From Xestospongia bergquistia (lineage: Eukaryota; Porifera; Demospongiae; Haplosclerida; Petrosiidae), in assembly GCA_963965975.1 (NCBI GenBank), contig OZ014419.1, positions 4,491,677-4,555,676 of the forward strand: a DNA stretch of 64,000 nt, given 5' to 3'. Shown in pieces: positions 26,241-38,500 of the stretch. Positions within the stretch are counted from its first letter, which is position 1. Each line of letters begins with the position of its first letter. Position numbers and translations under genes: made by a program. Under the pieces are notes generated by a model. That model made no database searches. It was not told the DNA's origin and was given only the letters and a program-made list of their open reading frames with translations.

Positions 26241-27144
26241 TCAAACTTGTTATATTGTTCTAAATTTACTGGTTACTTATTGTCAGCTAGAATTGTAATA
26301 ATGTCCCTCAGAGTTCTAAGCATGATGTTATTAACTGTTTACTTGTTAAGTAGATGATCATTGTTTGTTACCGTGCTTTCATTTAATGTTATATATCTAG
26401 TAAAACTAAACTGGTTGTGAGTTGTGTATATAACATTCTAACCAATGTTATCCAACACTATATATTTCATTATGTAGTTAGATTTTTATCTTCTAAGATG
26501 ATCTGGTGATGTTCTCTCAACTGTTACCTTGTAAGTTTGATATATTCTACATGCAATAATTGTTTTTTATAAATATATTACTGGTAGTCTCTTAGCTACA
26601 TAATTTAATATATACAGCCACTACAATATAATTCTGAGTTATACATAAATTTTTAACAAAATAATCACTGTTATTTTTTACATATATACATATATATAGA
26701 AAGAAAATTTATATATCTATAAAGAAACCCTGGCTACTGGTAAGTTATACCTCATAACAGATAGTATATAATAAATTTATAATCATTTAGGAACATATAT
26801 TGAAGATGGTGTTCCTTTTAAGGGTGAGTTAGGACAAATAATGTATTTGTTTCTTTTCTATGGTTGCTGTTCTATATCACGGACTTTCTATGGTTGCTGC
26901 TCTATATGACGGACTATCTATCTCCTGGAGGCTCTCAGTCTCACCAACATCTTGTAAGTTATATCTACCACTTATTGGATGTTATTAATAATTTACTTAT
27001 GACATAATTCTCTTATAACTGCTGTGAAATAATTCTTTTTCTACCTGTACAGTGATGTTGGTATTTTGTTTCTACAACAAAGATGGTGATCTAAGGAGTA
27101 ACAATATTTAGTCAAGAGTAACTGTAATCACAAATGATATGTTA
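26241..27144. other. Single-copy stretch between M1 and the 64/66-bp repeat
   Basis: A+T-rich sequence with TA-rich microsatellite patches near 26680-26700. At 26853-26912 a 30-bp motif (TCTATGGTTGCTGTTCTATA type) is repeated twice. In one frame it reads FLWLLFYITD then FLWLLLYMTD, followed by YLSPGGSQSHQHL. A good splice donor (CTT|GTAAGT at about 26953) and a pyrimidine-rich acceptor (CCTGTACAG at about 27052) follow. I do not recognise a protein, and the frame is too short to call. Confidence 0.4.
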
Positions 27145-27710
27145 CAAGCCTTTATCTTAGCTTTTCTAGAGCATTTTAATTTTACTTATATATGCATGTC
27201 TTAACTGGCAAGCTTTTATCTTAGCTTTTCTAGAGCATTTTAATTTTACTTGTATATTCATGTCTTAACTGACAAGCTTTTATCTTAGCTTTTCTAGAGT
27301 ATATTAATAATTTACTTGTATATGCATGTCTTAACTGACAAGCCTTTATCTTAGCTTTTCTAGAGCATTTTAATTTTACTTGTATATTCATGTCTTAACT
27401 GACAAGCTTTTATCTTAGCTTTTCTTGAGTATATTAATAATTTACTTGTATATGCATGTCTTAACTGACAAGCTTTTATCTTAGCTTTTCTAGAGCATTT
27501 TAATTTTACTTATATATGCATGTCTTAACTGGGAAGCCTTAATCTTAGCTTTTCTAGAGTATATTAATTTTACATGTATATGCATCTCCTAAGTGACAAG
27601 CCTTTATCTTAGCTTTCTAGAGCATATTAATTTTATTTGTATATGCATGTCTTAACTGACAAGACTTGGTCTTAGTTTTTCTAGAGCTTATTAATTTTAC
27701 TTGAGTTGGT
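27145..27710. repeat. 64/66-bp tandem repeat, 9 units, copy 1
   Basis: Units start CAAGCTTTTATCTTAGCTTT and end CATGTCTTAACTGA. Two variants are interspersed: a 66-bp form with GTATATTAATAATTTAC and a 64-bp form with GCATTTTAATTTTAC. The right-hand units are the most diverged. Copy 2 has 15 units. Confidence 0.93.
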
Positions 27711-27810
27711 ACATACACCGATACTAACAATTTTCTTTGCATGCTTGGAATGTGCAATAAACCTTAAAGTACATGTATAATACGTTATGTCTTAGCATTC
27801 CCTTTAATAG
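27711..27810. other. Short spacer between repeat families
   Basis: About 100 bp of single-copy sequence (TTTGCATGCTTGGAATGTGC and on) separating the 64/66-bp repeat from M2. It contains AATAAA but no associated gene. It is conserved in copy 2 with two noticed substitutions. Confidence 0.5.
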
Positions 27811-30800
27811 CATAACTGTCCAATCTACTGTGTTTTTATGTAACTGTCCCATCTACTGTGCTCTAAAACAGTCTCATTTACCATGTTCTAAATCTGTCCC
27901 ATCTACCGTGTTCTAGCATAACTGTCCCATCTACTGTGTTCTAATGAAACTGTCCCATCTACTGTGTTCTAACATAACTGTCCCATCTAATGTGTCCTAA
28001 TGTAACTGTATTGTCTACTGTGTCTTAATGTAACTGTGCGATCTAGTGTGTTCTAAATTGATTTTCCTATCTAATGCGTTCTAATGTAACTCTCGCATCT
28101 ACTCTGTTCGAATGTAATCATCCTGTCTATTGTGTTCTAACATAACTGTCCCATCTACTGTGTCATAACGTAACTGTCCCATTTACTGTGTCCTAAAGTA
28201 AGCGTCCTAAAGTAATTGTTCCATCTACTGTGTTCTAATGTATCTGTCCCATCTAATGTGTTCTAATAAAACTGTACCATCTACTGTGTTCTAATGAAAC
28301 TGTACCATCTACTGTGTTCTAATGAAATTGTCCCATCTACTGTGTTCTAATGAAACTGTACCATCTACTGTGTTCTAATGAAGCTGTACCATCTACTGTG
28401 TTCTAATAAAACTGTACCATCTACTGTGTTCTAATAAAACTGTACCATCTACTGTGTTCTAATGAAGCTGTACCATCTACTGTGTTCTAATGAAACTGTC
28501 CCATCTACCGTGTCCTATAGTAACTGTTTCATCTACTGTGTTTTAATGTAACTCTCTTGTCTAATGTGTCCTAATGTAACTTGTCTGATCTACTGTGTCC
28601 TAAATCCATATACTGTCTTCTAATGTAACTGTCCAATGAGCTCATTTCTAGTGTTCTAATGTAACTGTCCAATGAACTGATTTCTAATGTCTAATTTAAC
28701 TGTCCCATCTACTGTGTTCTAATGAAACTGTCCCATCTACTCTGTTCTAATGAAACTGTATCATCTACTGCGTTCTAACGAAACCGTCCAATCTACTGTG
28801 TCCTATAGTAACTGTCATATCTACTGTTTTTAATATAACTCTCTTGTCTACTGTGTCCTAATGTAACTTGTCTGATCAACCATGTCCTAAAGTAATTGTC
28901 CACTCTACTGTTCAATAAACTGATTTTTATCATAACTGTCCCGTCTACTGTGTTCTAATAAAACATCTACTGTGTCCTAATGAAATTGTTCAAAAGTAAT
29001 TGTCCCATCTACTGTGTTCCAATGAAACTGTCTCATTTACTATGTTCTAATGAAACTGTCCCATCTACTATGTTCTAATGAAACTGTATCATCTACTGTG
29101 TTCTAATGAAACTGTATCATCTACTGTGTCCTAATGAAATTGTTCAAAAGTAATTGTCCCATCTACTGTGTTCCAATGAAACTGTCTCATTTACTATGTT
29201 CTAATGAAACTGTCCCATCTACTATGTTCTAATGAAACTGTCCCATCTACTATGTTCTAATGAAACTGTATCATCTACTGTGTCCTAATGAAACTGTTCC
29301 AAAGTAATTGTCCCATCTACTGTGTTCCAATGAAACTGTCTCATTTACTGTGTTCTAATGAAACTGTCCCATCTACTATGTTCTAATGAAACTGTATCAT
29401 CTACTGTGTCCTAATGAAACTGTTCAAAAGTAATTGTCCCATCTACTGTGTTCTAATGTAACTGTCCCATCTACTTTGTTCTAGTGAAAATGTCCCATCT
29501 ACTGTGTCCTGATGAAAATGTCCCATCTAGTATCTTTTAATGTAACTCTCCTGTCTACAGTGTCATAATGTAACTGTCCGATCTACTGTGTTCTAATATA
29601 ACTTTCCAATCTACTGTGTTCTAAAGTAACTGTGTAATTGTCCCATCAAGTGTCTTCTAATTTAACTGTCCCATGTACTGTGTCCTAATGTAACAGTCCC
29701 ATCTACTGTGTTCTAATGTAACTGCCCCATCTACTGTGTCCTCAAGTAATTGTCCCATCAACTGTGTTCTTATGTAACTATCCCATCAACTGTGTCCTAA
29801 TGTCCTATCAACTGTGTCCTATTGTGACTGTCCCATGAACTGTGTCCTAGTTTGTCTGTCCCATATACTGTGTCATCTACTATGTCCTAATGTGACTGTC
29901 CCATCTAATGTGTCCTAATGTAACTGTATTGCCTACTGTGTCTTAATGTAACTGTGTGATCTAGTGTGATCTAGATTGATTTTCCTATCTAATGCGTTCT
30001 AATGTAACTCTCGCATCTACTCTGTTCGAATGTAATCATCCTGTCTATTGTGTTCTAACATAACTGTCCCATCTACTGTGTCATAACGTAACTGTCCCAT
30101 TTACTGTGTCCTAAAGTAAGCGTCCTAAAGTAATTGTTCCATCTACTGTGTTCTAATGTATCTGTCCCATCTAATGTGTTCTAATAAAACTGTACCATCT
30201 ACTGTGTTCTAATGAAACTGTCCCATCTACTGTGTTCTAATAAAACTGTCCCATCTACTGTGTTCTAATGAAACTGTACCATCTACTGTGTTCTAATGAA
30301 ACTGTCCCATCTACCGTGTCCTATAGTAACTGTTTCATCTACTGTGTTTTAATGTAACTCTCTTGTCTAATGTGTCCTAATGTAACTTGTCTGATCTACT
30401 GTGTCCTAAATCCATCTACTGTCTTCTAATGTAACTGTCCAATGAGCTCATTTCTAGTGTTCTAATGTAACTGTCCAATGAACTGATTTCTAATGTCTAA
30501 TTTAACTGTCCCATCTACTGTGTTCTAATGAAACTGTCCCATCTACTGTGTTCTAATGAAACTGTATCATCTACTGCGTTCTAACGAAACCGTCCAATCT
30601 ACTGTGTCCTATAGTAACTGTCATATCTACTGTTTTTAATATAACTCTCTTGTCTACTGTGTCCTAATGTAACTTGTCTGATCAACCATGTCCTAAAGTA
30701 ATTGTCCACTCTACTGTTCAATAAACTGATTTTTATCATAACTGTCCCATCTACTGTGTTCTAATAAAAATGTCCCATCTACTGTGTTCTAATGAAACTG

Positions 30801-33203
30801 TCCCATCTACTGTGTTCTAATGAAACTGTCCCATCTACTGTGTTCTAATGAAACTGTCCCATCTACCGTGTCCTATAGTAACTGTTTCATCTACTGTGTT
30901 TTAATGTAACTCTCTTGTCTAATGTGTCCTAATGTAACTTGTCTGATCTACTCTGTCCTAAATCCATATACTGTCTTCTAATGTAACTGTCCAATGAGCT
31001 CATTTCTAGTGTTCTAATGTAACTGTCCAATGAACTGATTTCTAATGTCTAATTTAACTGTCCCATCTACTGTGTTCTAATGAAACTGTCCCATCTACTG
31101 TGTTCTAATGAAACTGTATCATCTACTGCGTTCTAATGAAACCGTCCAATCTACTGTGTCCTATAGTAACTGTCATATCTACTGTTTTTAATATAACTCT
31201 CTTGTCTACTGTGTCCTAATGTAACTTGTCTGATCAACCATGTCCTAAAGTAATTGTCCACTCTACTGTTCAATAAACTGATTTTTATCATAACTGTCCC
31301 ATCTACTGTGTTCTAATAAAAATGTCCCATCTACTGTGTCCTAATGAAATTGTTCAAAAGTAATTGTCCCATCTACTGTGTTCCAATGAAACTGTCTCAT
31401 TTACTATGTTCTAATGAAACTGTCCCATCTACTATGTTCTAATGAAACTGTATCATCTACTATGTTCTAATGAAACTGTATCATCTACTGTGTCCTAATG
31501 AAATTGTTCCAAAGTAATTGTCCCATCTACTGTGTTCTAATGTAACTGTCCCATCTACTTTGTTCCAATGAAAATGTCCCATCTACTGTGTCCTGATGAA
31601 AATGTCCCATCTAGTATCTTTTAATGTAACTCTCCTGTCTACAGTGTCTTAATGTAACTGTCCGATCTACTGTGTTCTAATATAACTTTCCAATCTACTG
31701 TGTTCTAAAGTAACTGTGTAATTGTCCCATCAAGTGTCTTCTAATTTAACTGTCCCATGTACTGTGTCCTAATGTAACAGTCCCATCTACTGTGTTCTAA
31801 TGTAACTGCCCCATCTACTGTGTCCTTAAGTAATTGTCCCATCAACTGTGTTCTTATGTAACTATCCCATCAACTGTGTCCTAATGTCCTATCAACTGTG
31901 TCCTATTGTGACTGTCCCATCAACTGTGTCCTAGTTTGTCTGTCCCATATACTGTGTCATCTACTATGTCCTAATGTGACTGTCCCATCTAATGTGTCCT
32001 CTAACGTAACTGTCCTGTCTATTGTGTTTTAATGTAACTGCCCTATCTACTGTTCTAAAGTAACTGTCATGTCTACTATGTCCTTGTACTGTGTCCTGAA
32101 GTAATTGTCCCATCAACTGTGTTCTAACGTAATTGTCCCATGAACTGTGTTCTAATGTAACTGCCCAATCTACTGTGTCCTAAAGTAACTGTCCTGTCTA
32201 CTGTGTCCTATTGTAACTGACTGATCTATTGTGTCCTCATGTAATTGTCCCATTAAATGTGTTCTTATGTAACTATCCCATCAACTGTGTCCTAACGTCC
32301 TATTAATTGTGTTCTATTGTGACTGTCCCATCTACTGTGTCCTAGTTTGTCTGTCCCATATACTGTGTCATCTACTATGTCCTAATGTGACTGTCCCATC
32401 TACTGTGTCCTCTTTCGTAACTGTCCTGTTTATTGTGTTCTAATGTAACTGCCCTATCTACTGTTCTAAAGTGACTGTCATGTCTACTATGACCTTGTGC
32501 TGTGTCCTGAAGTAATTGTCCCATCAACTGTGTTCTAACGTAATTGTCCCATCAACTGTGTTCTAATGTAACTGCCCAATCTACTGTGTCCTAAAGTAAC
32601 TGTCCTGTCTATTGTCTCCTATTGTAACTGACTGATCTATTGTGTCCTCATGTAATTGTCCCATCAACTGTGTTCTTATGTAACTATCCCATTAACTGTG
32701 TACTAACGTCCTATTAACTGTGTTCTATTGTGACTGTCCCATCTAATGTGTCCTAGTTTGTCTGTCCCATATACTGTGTCATCTACTATGTCCTAATGTG
32801 ACTGCCCCATCTACTGTGTCCTAAAATAACTGTCCTGTCTACTGTGTCCTATTGTAATTGACTGATGTACTGTGTCCTCAAGTAATTGTCCCATCAACTG
32901 TGTTCTTATGTAACTATCCCATCAACTGTGTCCTAATGTCCCATCAACTGTGTCCTATTGTGACTGTCCCATCTAATGTGTCCTAGCTTGACTGTCCCAT
33001 CTAATGTGTCCTCTAACGTAACTGTCCTGTCTATTGTGTTCTAATGTAACTGCCTTATCTACTGTTCTAAAGTAACTGTCATGTCTACTATGTCCTTGTA
33101 CTGTGTCCTAAAGTAATTGTCCCATCAACTGTGTTGTAATGTAATTGTCCCATCTACTGCTTTCTAATGCAATTGACCCATCTACTGTGTCCTAATGTAA
33201 CCA
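27811..33203. repeat. Minisatellite M2, 28-bp unit, copy 1
   Basis: About 5.4 kb of tandem 28-bp units (ATCTACTGTGTTCTAATGAA then ACTGTCCC), the same motif as M1 but more homogeneous, with exact 28-bp spacing in stretches such as 28260-28490. Higher-order repeats are nested: a segment at 27998 recurs at 29916 (about 1.92 kb), and a CCTAGTTTGTCTGTCCCATA landmark recurs near 31931, 32341 and 32753 (about 411 bp). Copy 2 is shorter by about 0.6 kb. No open frame of note; non-coding. Confidence 0.95.
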
Positions 33204-33577
33204 TTAAAAAGTGATTATGTTAGGCCATTAAATCATGATCAATGTTAGGCCATTAAAAGACGATCAATGTTAGGCCATTAAAAGATGTAGTTTGAGCATG
33301 GCCATTAAAAGATGATCATGTTAGGCCATTGAAAGATGTATTTCGAACATATTAGGCCATCATAAGATGCATTCGAGCATATTACGCCATTAAAAGTTGT
33401 AGTTTGAGCATATTTGACCATTAAAAGATGTTTTTTGAGCATATTAGGCTATTAATCGATGTATTTTGAGCATATTAGGCCATTAAAAGATATATTTTGA
33501 GCATAGTAGGCCATTAAAAGATGTATTTTGAGCATATTAAGCCCTTAACAGATGTCTTTTGAGCATATTAGGCCAAT
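33204..33577. repeat. 31-bp tandem repeat, about 12 units, copy 1
   Basis: Diverged units of the form TTAGGCCATTAAAAGATGTA then TTTTGAGCATA. Left-hand units are shorter and more degenerate. The family differs in sequence from M2 and directly abuts it. It ends next to the inverted-repeat element at 33578. Confidence 0.92.
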
Positions 33578-33713
33578 AAAAAAAGAATGAGAGGTGGAAG
33601 GGTGGGTGGACGGCAATACAGTACCACCTCCACGTTGGTGTCATCTGGAGCATCATAGGTATCCTAGCTATGATGTACTGAGAGTACTGTCAATCCTCAG
33701 CTCATTCTTTTTT
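33578..33713. other. 136-bp element with terminal inverted repeats and stems, copy 1
   Basis: Ends are AAAAAAGAATGAG (33579-33591) and its exact complement CTCATTCTTTTTT (33701-33713). Inside are a stem GAGGTGG (33591-33597) with CCACCTC (33624-33630), and a stem CATCATAG (33651-33658) with CTATGATG (33668-33675) and a 9-nt loop. A G-rich run GGTGGAAGGGTGGGTGG (33593-33609) could form a two-tier quadruplex. The fold is multi-armed, and a T6 run closes it on the plus strand, like a polymerase III terminator. No A or B box was found. It could be a small non-autonomous transposon (MITE-like) or a structured RNA gene; I cannot decide. It is the most G+C-rich spot in the block. Confidence 0.55.
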
Positions 33714-35598
33714 GAAGCGCATATAATATAGTAGCTCTGTAGTTTGGCTAGTAGATTGTAAAGTTTGAAATTGTTATGGCAAAAAGTTGTATCAATAATA
33801 TAGCAAATGTGGCCAGCCTCATAACTTTAATGTTTTTTTCAAAATTATACTAAAGCCTCTTTTTAATTGGTTTGCTTTATTCTTTGTCCTTTTTTCCACT
33901 TTTTTAACAATTTGTACAGTTTCTGTTATAGTTGGAGAATGCATGTCCAAATGCTTGTTAACACTGGAATGCAAACAGTATCTTTTACATATTACCCGCA
34001 CTTTGTGTATTTTAAACACTATTTCAAAGGTTGTTAAATAATCAAAGCCATTTCTCACTAACATACATGTTTAGCAAAAAATATATAGAATCAGATCAAA
34101 TTCGACTTGAATGGGGTATATTTGTTATATATATATAAATGTAATTGCTCACATTTTCTATAGAATCTTACCAAATTAGATTATGTCCAAAAGCTGGTGG
34201 AAGTTAGCTATTACAGTAGTGCAGTATATCAGCATGCTTTGCTACATAAAAGGTACAATAATTTATAAGTTCGTGTGTTAATATATATCTTTCGTTGTTA
34301 GGATTTAAAGAAATTTTACCATCCATTTTACTTCCCTATAGCCCTGTAGTGATGTATATGGTAGAGAAGGTTATATGACTGTTGACATTTTACCAAAGAC
34401 TGTTAATTACTCTGGAACTTTGCTGCAGTGTGTGTAATTTAACAAACGACTTCTCAGAAAAAGGACATATTACATGTGGTGTCTATTATAAACTATATGG
34501 TATAGTGCTTGCATTTCTATTTTCAGTTCAGTGGCAATCATTATGTTACTGTTTGTGCTGTCAAGATAGTAGGATGTACCATCAAGTACATACTACAAGA
34601 ACTGGTAAACTGCCCATCATGACCACCTTTTGATTTATTCAATTTATTTGATAATGTGTTATTTTTGTTACATTCTCCACATAAAATTTGCCAAGACAAA
34701 ACTGAGTCTGTATTTTAGTTTCTGTTGTTAGAAGTCTTTTAAAACAAACGATAATTGCTTACAGAAATAAGACAAAGGAACATAATGGATATGCAGAATC
34801 CTATTAAATTGTCCTAAAAAATGGATCATTTTAAGATAAAATCTGCAGTATAGTAGTGCTCCAGTGTATACAGTTATAACAGATTAGGAAAAAGAGACAG
34901 AAATCTCAAAACTTCAAGAATCCTTACAATTCCAAGGATATTATTGATAGTCTACACCAGCAAGTCTATTGGAACAGAAAGAAGACCATGCCCACAATGA
35001 GGGATATATAGGTGGTTATTCTGAATATGATCATTTCAATGACAATTATAAACTGGTGTGTGGCTCCAAAAACAGGTTGATGAGCTATATGTGCCATATG
35101 TATTATCTGACTCACTTGTACAAAACCTAAACTATTTAGTCATTTTCCCATGTGATCGACGCATTCTTTACCTCAAATTTTAGTCAAAATTTTGACTACT
35201 CAATAGTGAAGTGTTACCCCTGTCTGATGATCCCATTTTGCCAACACCCAGTCACATGATTTCAACACGTAAATATAAAGGATAAAAGCAGGCTGAGGTT
35301 TGAGTGTAAATGTTTCCTCTGTTTGAGGAACTCTTAAAAGAGAGAGCAATTTAAATTGTCTCATATTATACTCTGCCATTGGTACAAAATAGCTATAAGA
35401 CAAAGCAAATTATATTACGTATTGTTTAAAATATTATTGTTATAGGTGTTTGGTGGTAGTGTGTTTTATTAGCCACATATTGAAAGCTAAACAAACCAGT
35501 GCTAGTGAACTGTTCAGAATAAAAATCTGATACACTAACGGTGGCCAATTTGGAGAGCAAACTCATTTAATAGTAGGATTCTCTAAACTAGTTGGGCT
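33714..35598. other. Right flank of block copy 1, no confident gene
   Basis: A 1.9-kb A+T-rich region duplicated at 57859-59745. Weak gene-like hints: an 81-codon minus-strand frame (33819-34064) with CKRYCLHSSVNKHLDMH, a loose C-x3-C-x7-H-x3-H pattern; a possible 48-nt GT-AG intron at 34479-34526 between two open plus-strand stretches; and a 67-codon minus-strand frame at 35200-35403. None resembles a known protein clearly enough to call. A (TA)n tract lies near 34124-34136. The right edge has GGATTCTCTAAACTAGTT before the satellite resumes. Confidence 0.5.
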
Positions 35599-38500
35599 TA
35601 ATATTGTATATATAACTGTAACATTAGGTGCTACTGATACTATTGTAAGAAGTAATGGAACTGGAACTCGTAGAGAACAAAGGTGTAATACTGAGACAGG
35701 TTATAACTTTAAATAACTAGATGCTAATATTGTATATATAACTGTAACATTAGGAGCTACTAATACTACTGTAAGAAGTAATGGAACTGCAACTCATAGA
35801 GGACAAAGGTGTAATACTGAGACAGGTTATAACTTTTAATAACTAGATGCTAATATTGTATATATAACTGTAACATTAGGAGCTACTAATACTACTGTAA
35901 GAAGTAATGGAACTGCAACTCGTAGAGGACAAAGGTGTAATACTGAGACAGGTTATAACTTTTAATAACTAGATGCTAATATTGTATATATAACTGTAAC
36001 ATTAGGTGCTACTGATACTACTGTAACAAATAATGAAACTGCAACTCATAGAGGACAAAGGTGTAATACTGAGACAGGTTATAACTTTTAATAACTAGAT
36101 GCTAATATTGTATATATAACTGTAACATTAGGAGTTACTGATACTACTGTAAGAAGTAATGGAACTCCAACTCATAGAGGACAAAGGAGTATTACTGAGA
36201 TAGGTTATAACTTTTAATAACTAGATACTAATATTGTATATATAACTGTAACATTAGGAGCTACTGATACTACTGTAAGAAGTAATGGAACTGGAACTCG
36301 TAGAGGAAAAAGAAGTATTACTGAGACAGGTTATAACTTTAATAACTTGATACTAATATTGCATATAGAACTGTAACGTTAGGAGCTACTGATACTAATG
36401 TAAGAAGTAATGGAACTAGAACTCGTAGAGGACAGAGAAGTAATACTGAGACAGGTTATAGCTTTTAATAACTAGATACTAATATTGTATATATAACTGT
36501 AACATTTGGTGCTACTGATACTATTGTAAGAAGTAATGGAACTGGAACTCGTAGAGGAGAAAGGTGTAATACTGAGACAGGTTATAAGTTTTAATAACTA
36601 GATGCTACTATTGTATATATAACTGACACATTAGGAGATACTGATACTACTGTAAGAAGTAATGGAACTGCAACTCGTAGAGGACAAAGGAGTATTACTG
36701 AGAGAGGGTAAAACTTTTAATAACTAGATACTAATATTGTATATATAGCTGTAACATTAGGAACTACTGATACTACTGTAAGAAGTAATGGAACTGCAAC
36801 TCGTAGAGGACAAAGGTGTAATAATGAGACAGGTTATAACTTTTAATAACTAGATGCTAATATTGTATATATAACTGTAACATTAGGTGCTACTGATACT
36901 CCTGGAAGAAGTAATGGAACTGCAACTCATAGAGGACAAAGGTGTAATACTGAGACAGGTTATAACTTTTAAAAACTAGATGCTAATATTGTATATATAA
37001 CTGTAACATTAGGAGTTACTGATACTACTGTAAGAAGTAATGGAACTCCAACGCATAGAGGACAAAGGAGTATTACTGAGATAGGTTATAACTTTTAATA
37101 ACTAGATATTAATATTGTATATATAACTGTAAAATTAGGAGCTACTTATACTAATGTAAGAAGTAATGGAACTGGAACTCGTAGAGGACATAGAAGTATT
37201 ACTGAGACAGGTTATAACTTTAATAACTAGAAACTAATATTGTATATATAACTGTAACATTAGGAGCTAATGATACTACTGTAAGAAGTAATGGAACTAG
37301 AAATCGTAGAGGACAGAGAAGTAATACTGAGACAGGTTATAACTTTTAATAACTAGATGCTAATATTGTATATATAACTGTAACATTAGGAGCTACTGAT
37401 AATACTGTAAGAAGTAATGGAACTGGAACTCGTAGAGGACATTAAAGTATTACTGAGACAGGTCATAACTTTTAATAACTAGATACTAATATTGTATATA
37501 TAACTGTAACATTAAGAACTACTGATACTACTGTAAAAAGTAATGGAAGTCCAACTCATAGAGGACAAAGGAGTATTACTGAGATAGGTTGTAACTTTTA
37601 ATAACTAGATACTAATATTGTATATATATCTGTAACATTAGGAGCTACTGATACTACTGTAAGAAGTAATGGAACTGGAACTCGTAGAGGACAAAGAAGT
37701 ATTACTGAAACAAGTTATAACTTTTAATAACTAGATACTAATATTGTATATATAACTGTAACATTAGGTGCTACTGATACTACTGTAAGAAGTAATATAA
37801 CTGCAACTCGTAAAGGACAAAAAGTATTACTGAGACTGGTTATAACTTTTAATAACTAGATACTAATATTGTATATATAACTGTAACATTAGGAGCTACT
37901 AATACTACTGTAAGAAGTAATGGAACTCCAACTCATAAAGGACAAAGGAGTATTACTGAGATAAGTTATACCTTTTAATAACTAGGTACTAATATTGTAT
38001 ATATAACTGTAACGTTAGGAACTACTGATACTACTGTAAGAAGTAATGGAACTGGAACTCGTAGAGGACAAAGGAGTATTACTGAGACAGGTAATAACTT
38101 TTAATCACTAGATACTAATATTGTATACATAACTGTAACATTAGGAGCTGCTGATACTACTGTAAGAAGAAATGGAACTGCAACTCGTAGAGGACAGAGA
38201 AGTAATACTGAGACAGGTTATCACTTTTAATAACTAGATACTAATATTGTATATATAACTGTAACATTAGGTGCTACTGATACTATTGTAAGAAGTAATG
38301 GAACTGGAACTCGTAGAGGACAAAGGTGTAATATTGAGAAAGGTTATAACTTTTAATAACTAGATACTAATATTGTATATATAACTGTAACATTAGGAGC
38401 TACTAATACTACTGTAAGAAGTAATGGAACTGGAACTCGTAGAGGACAAAGGTGTATTACTGAGATAGGTTATAACTTTTAATAACTAGATACTAATATT

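Larger units (their letters stand above)
20984..35598. repeat. Non-satellite block, copy 1 of a macrosatellite
   Basis: A 14.6-kb segment that interrupts the 126-bp array and recurs as 42254-59915. The array is left at about unit position 96 (AACTAGATA) and resumed at about position 99 (TAATATTG), so the block sits inside one unit with almost no loss of satellite sequence. Order within the block: OSCP-like relic, palindromic patch, 83-bp duplication, 28-bp minisatellite M1, 64/66-bp repeats, 28-bp minisatellite M2, 31-bp repeats, 136-bp inverted-repeat element, 1.9-kb right flank. The offset to copy 2 is 21268 at the left edge, 23508 after the intron indel, and 24145 in the right flank. Confidence 0.93.

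Noticed and set aside
27811..33203. CRISPR-like array of regular 28-bp repeats
   Set aside because: The repeats are directly adjacent with no unique spacers and are degenerate. The setting is eukaryotic with introns.
20984..35598. The block as a giant autonomous transposon
   Set aside because: No transposase, reverse transcriptase, integrase or helicase frame, no long terminal or inverted repeats at the edges, and only the AACTAG motif, which is also part of the satellite.
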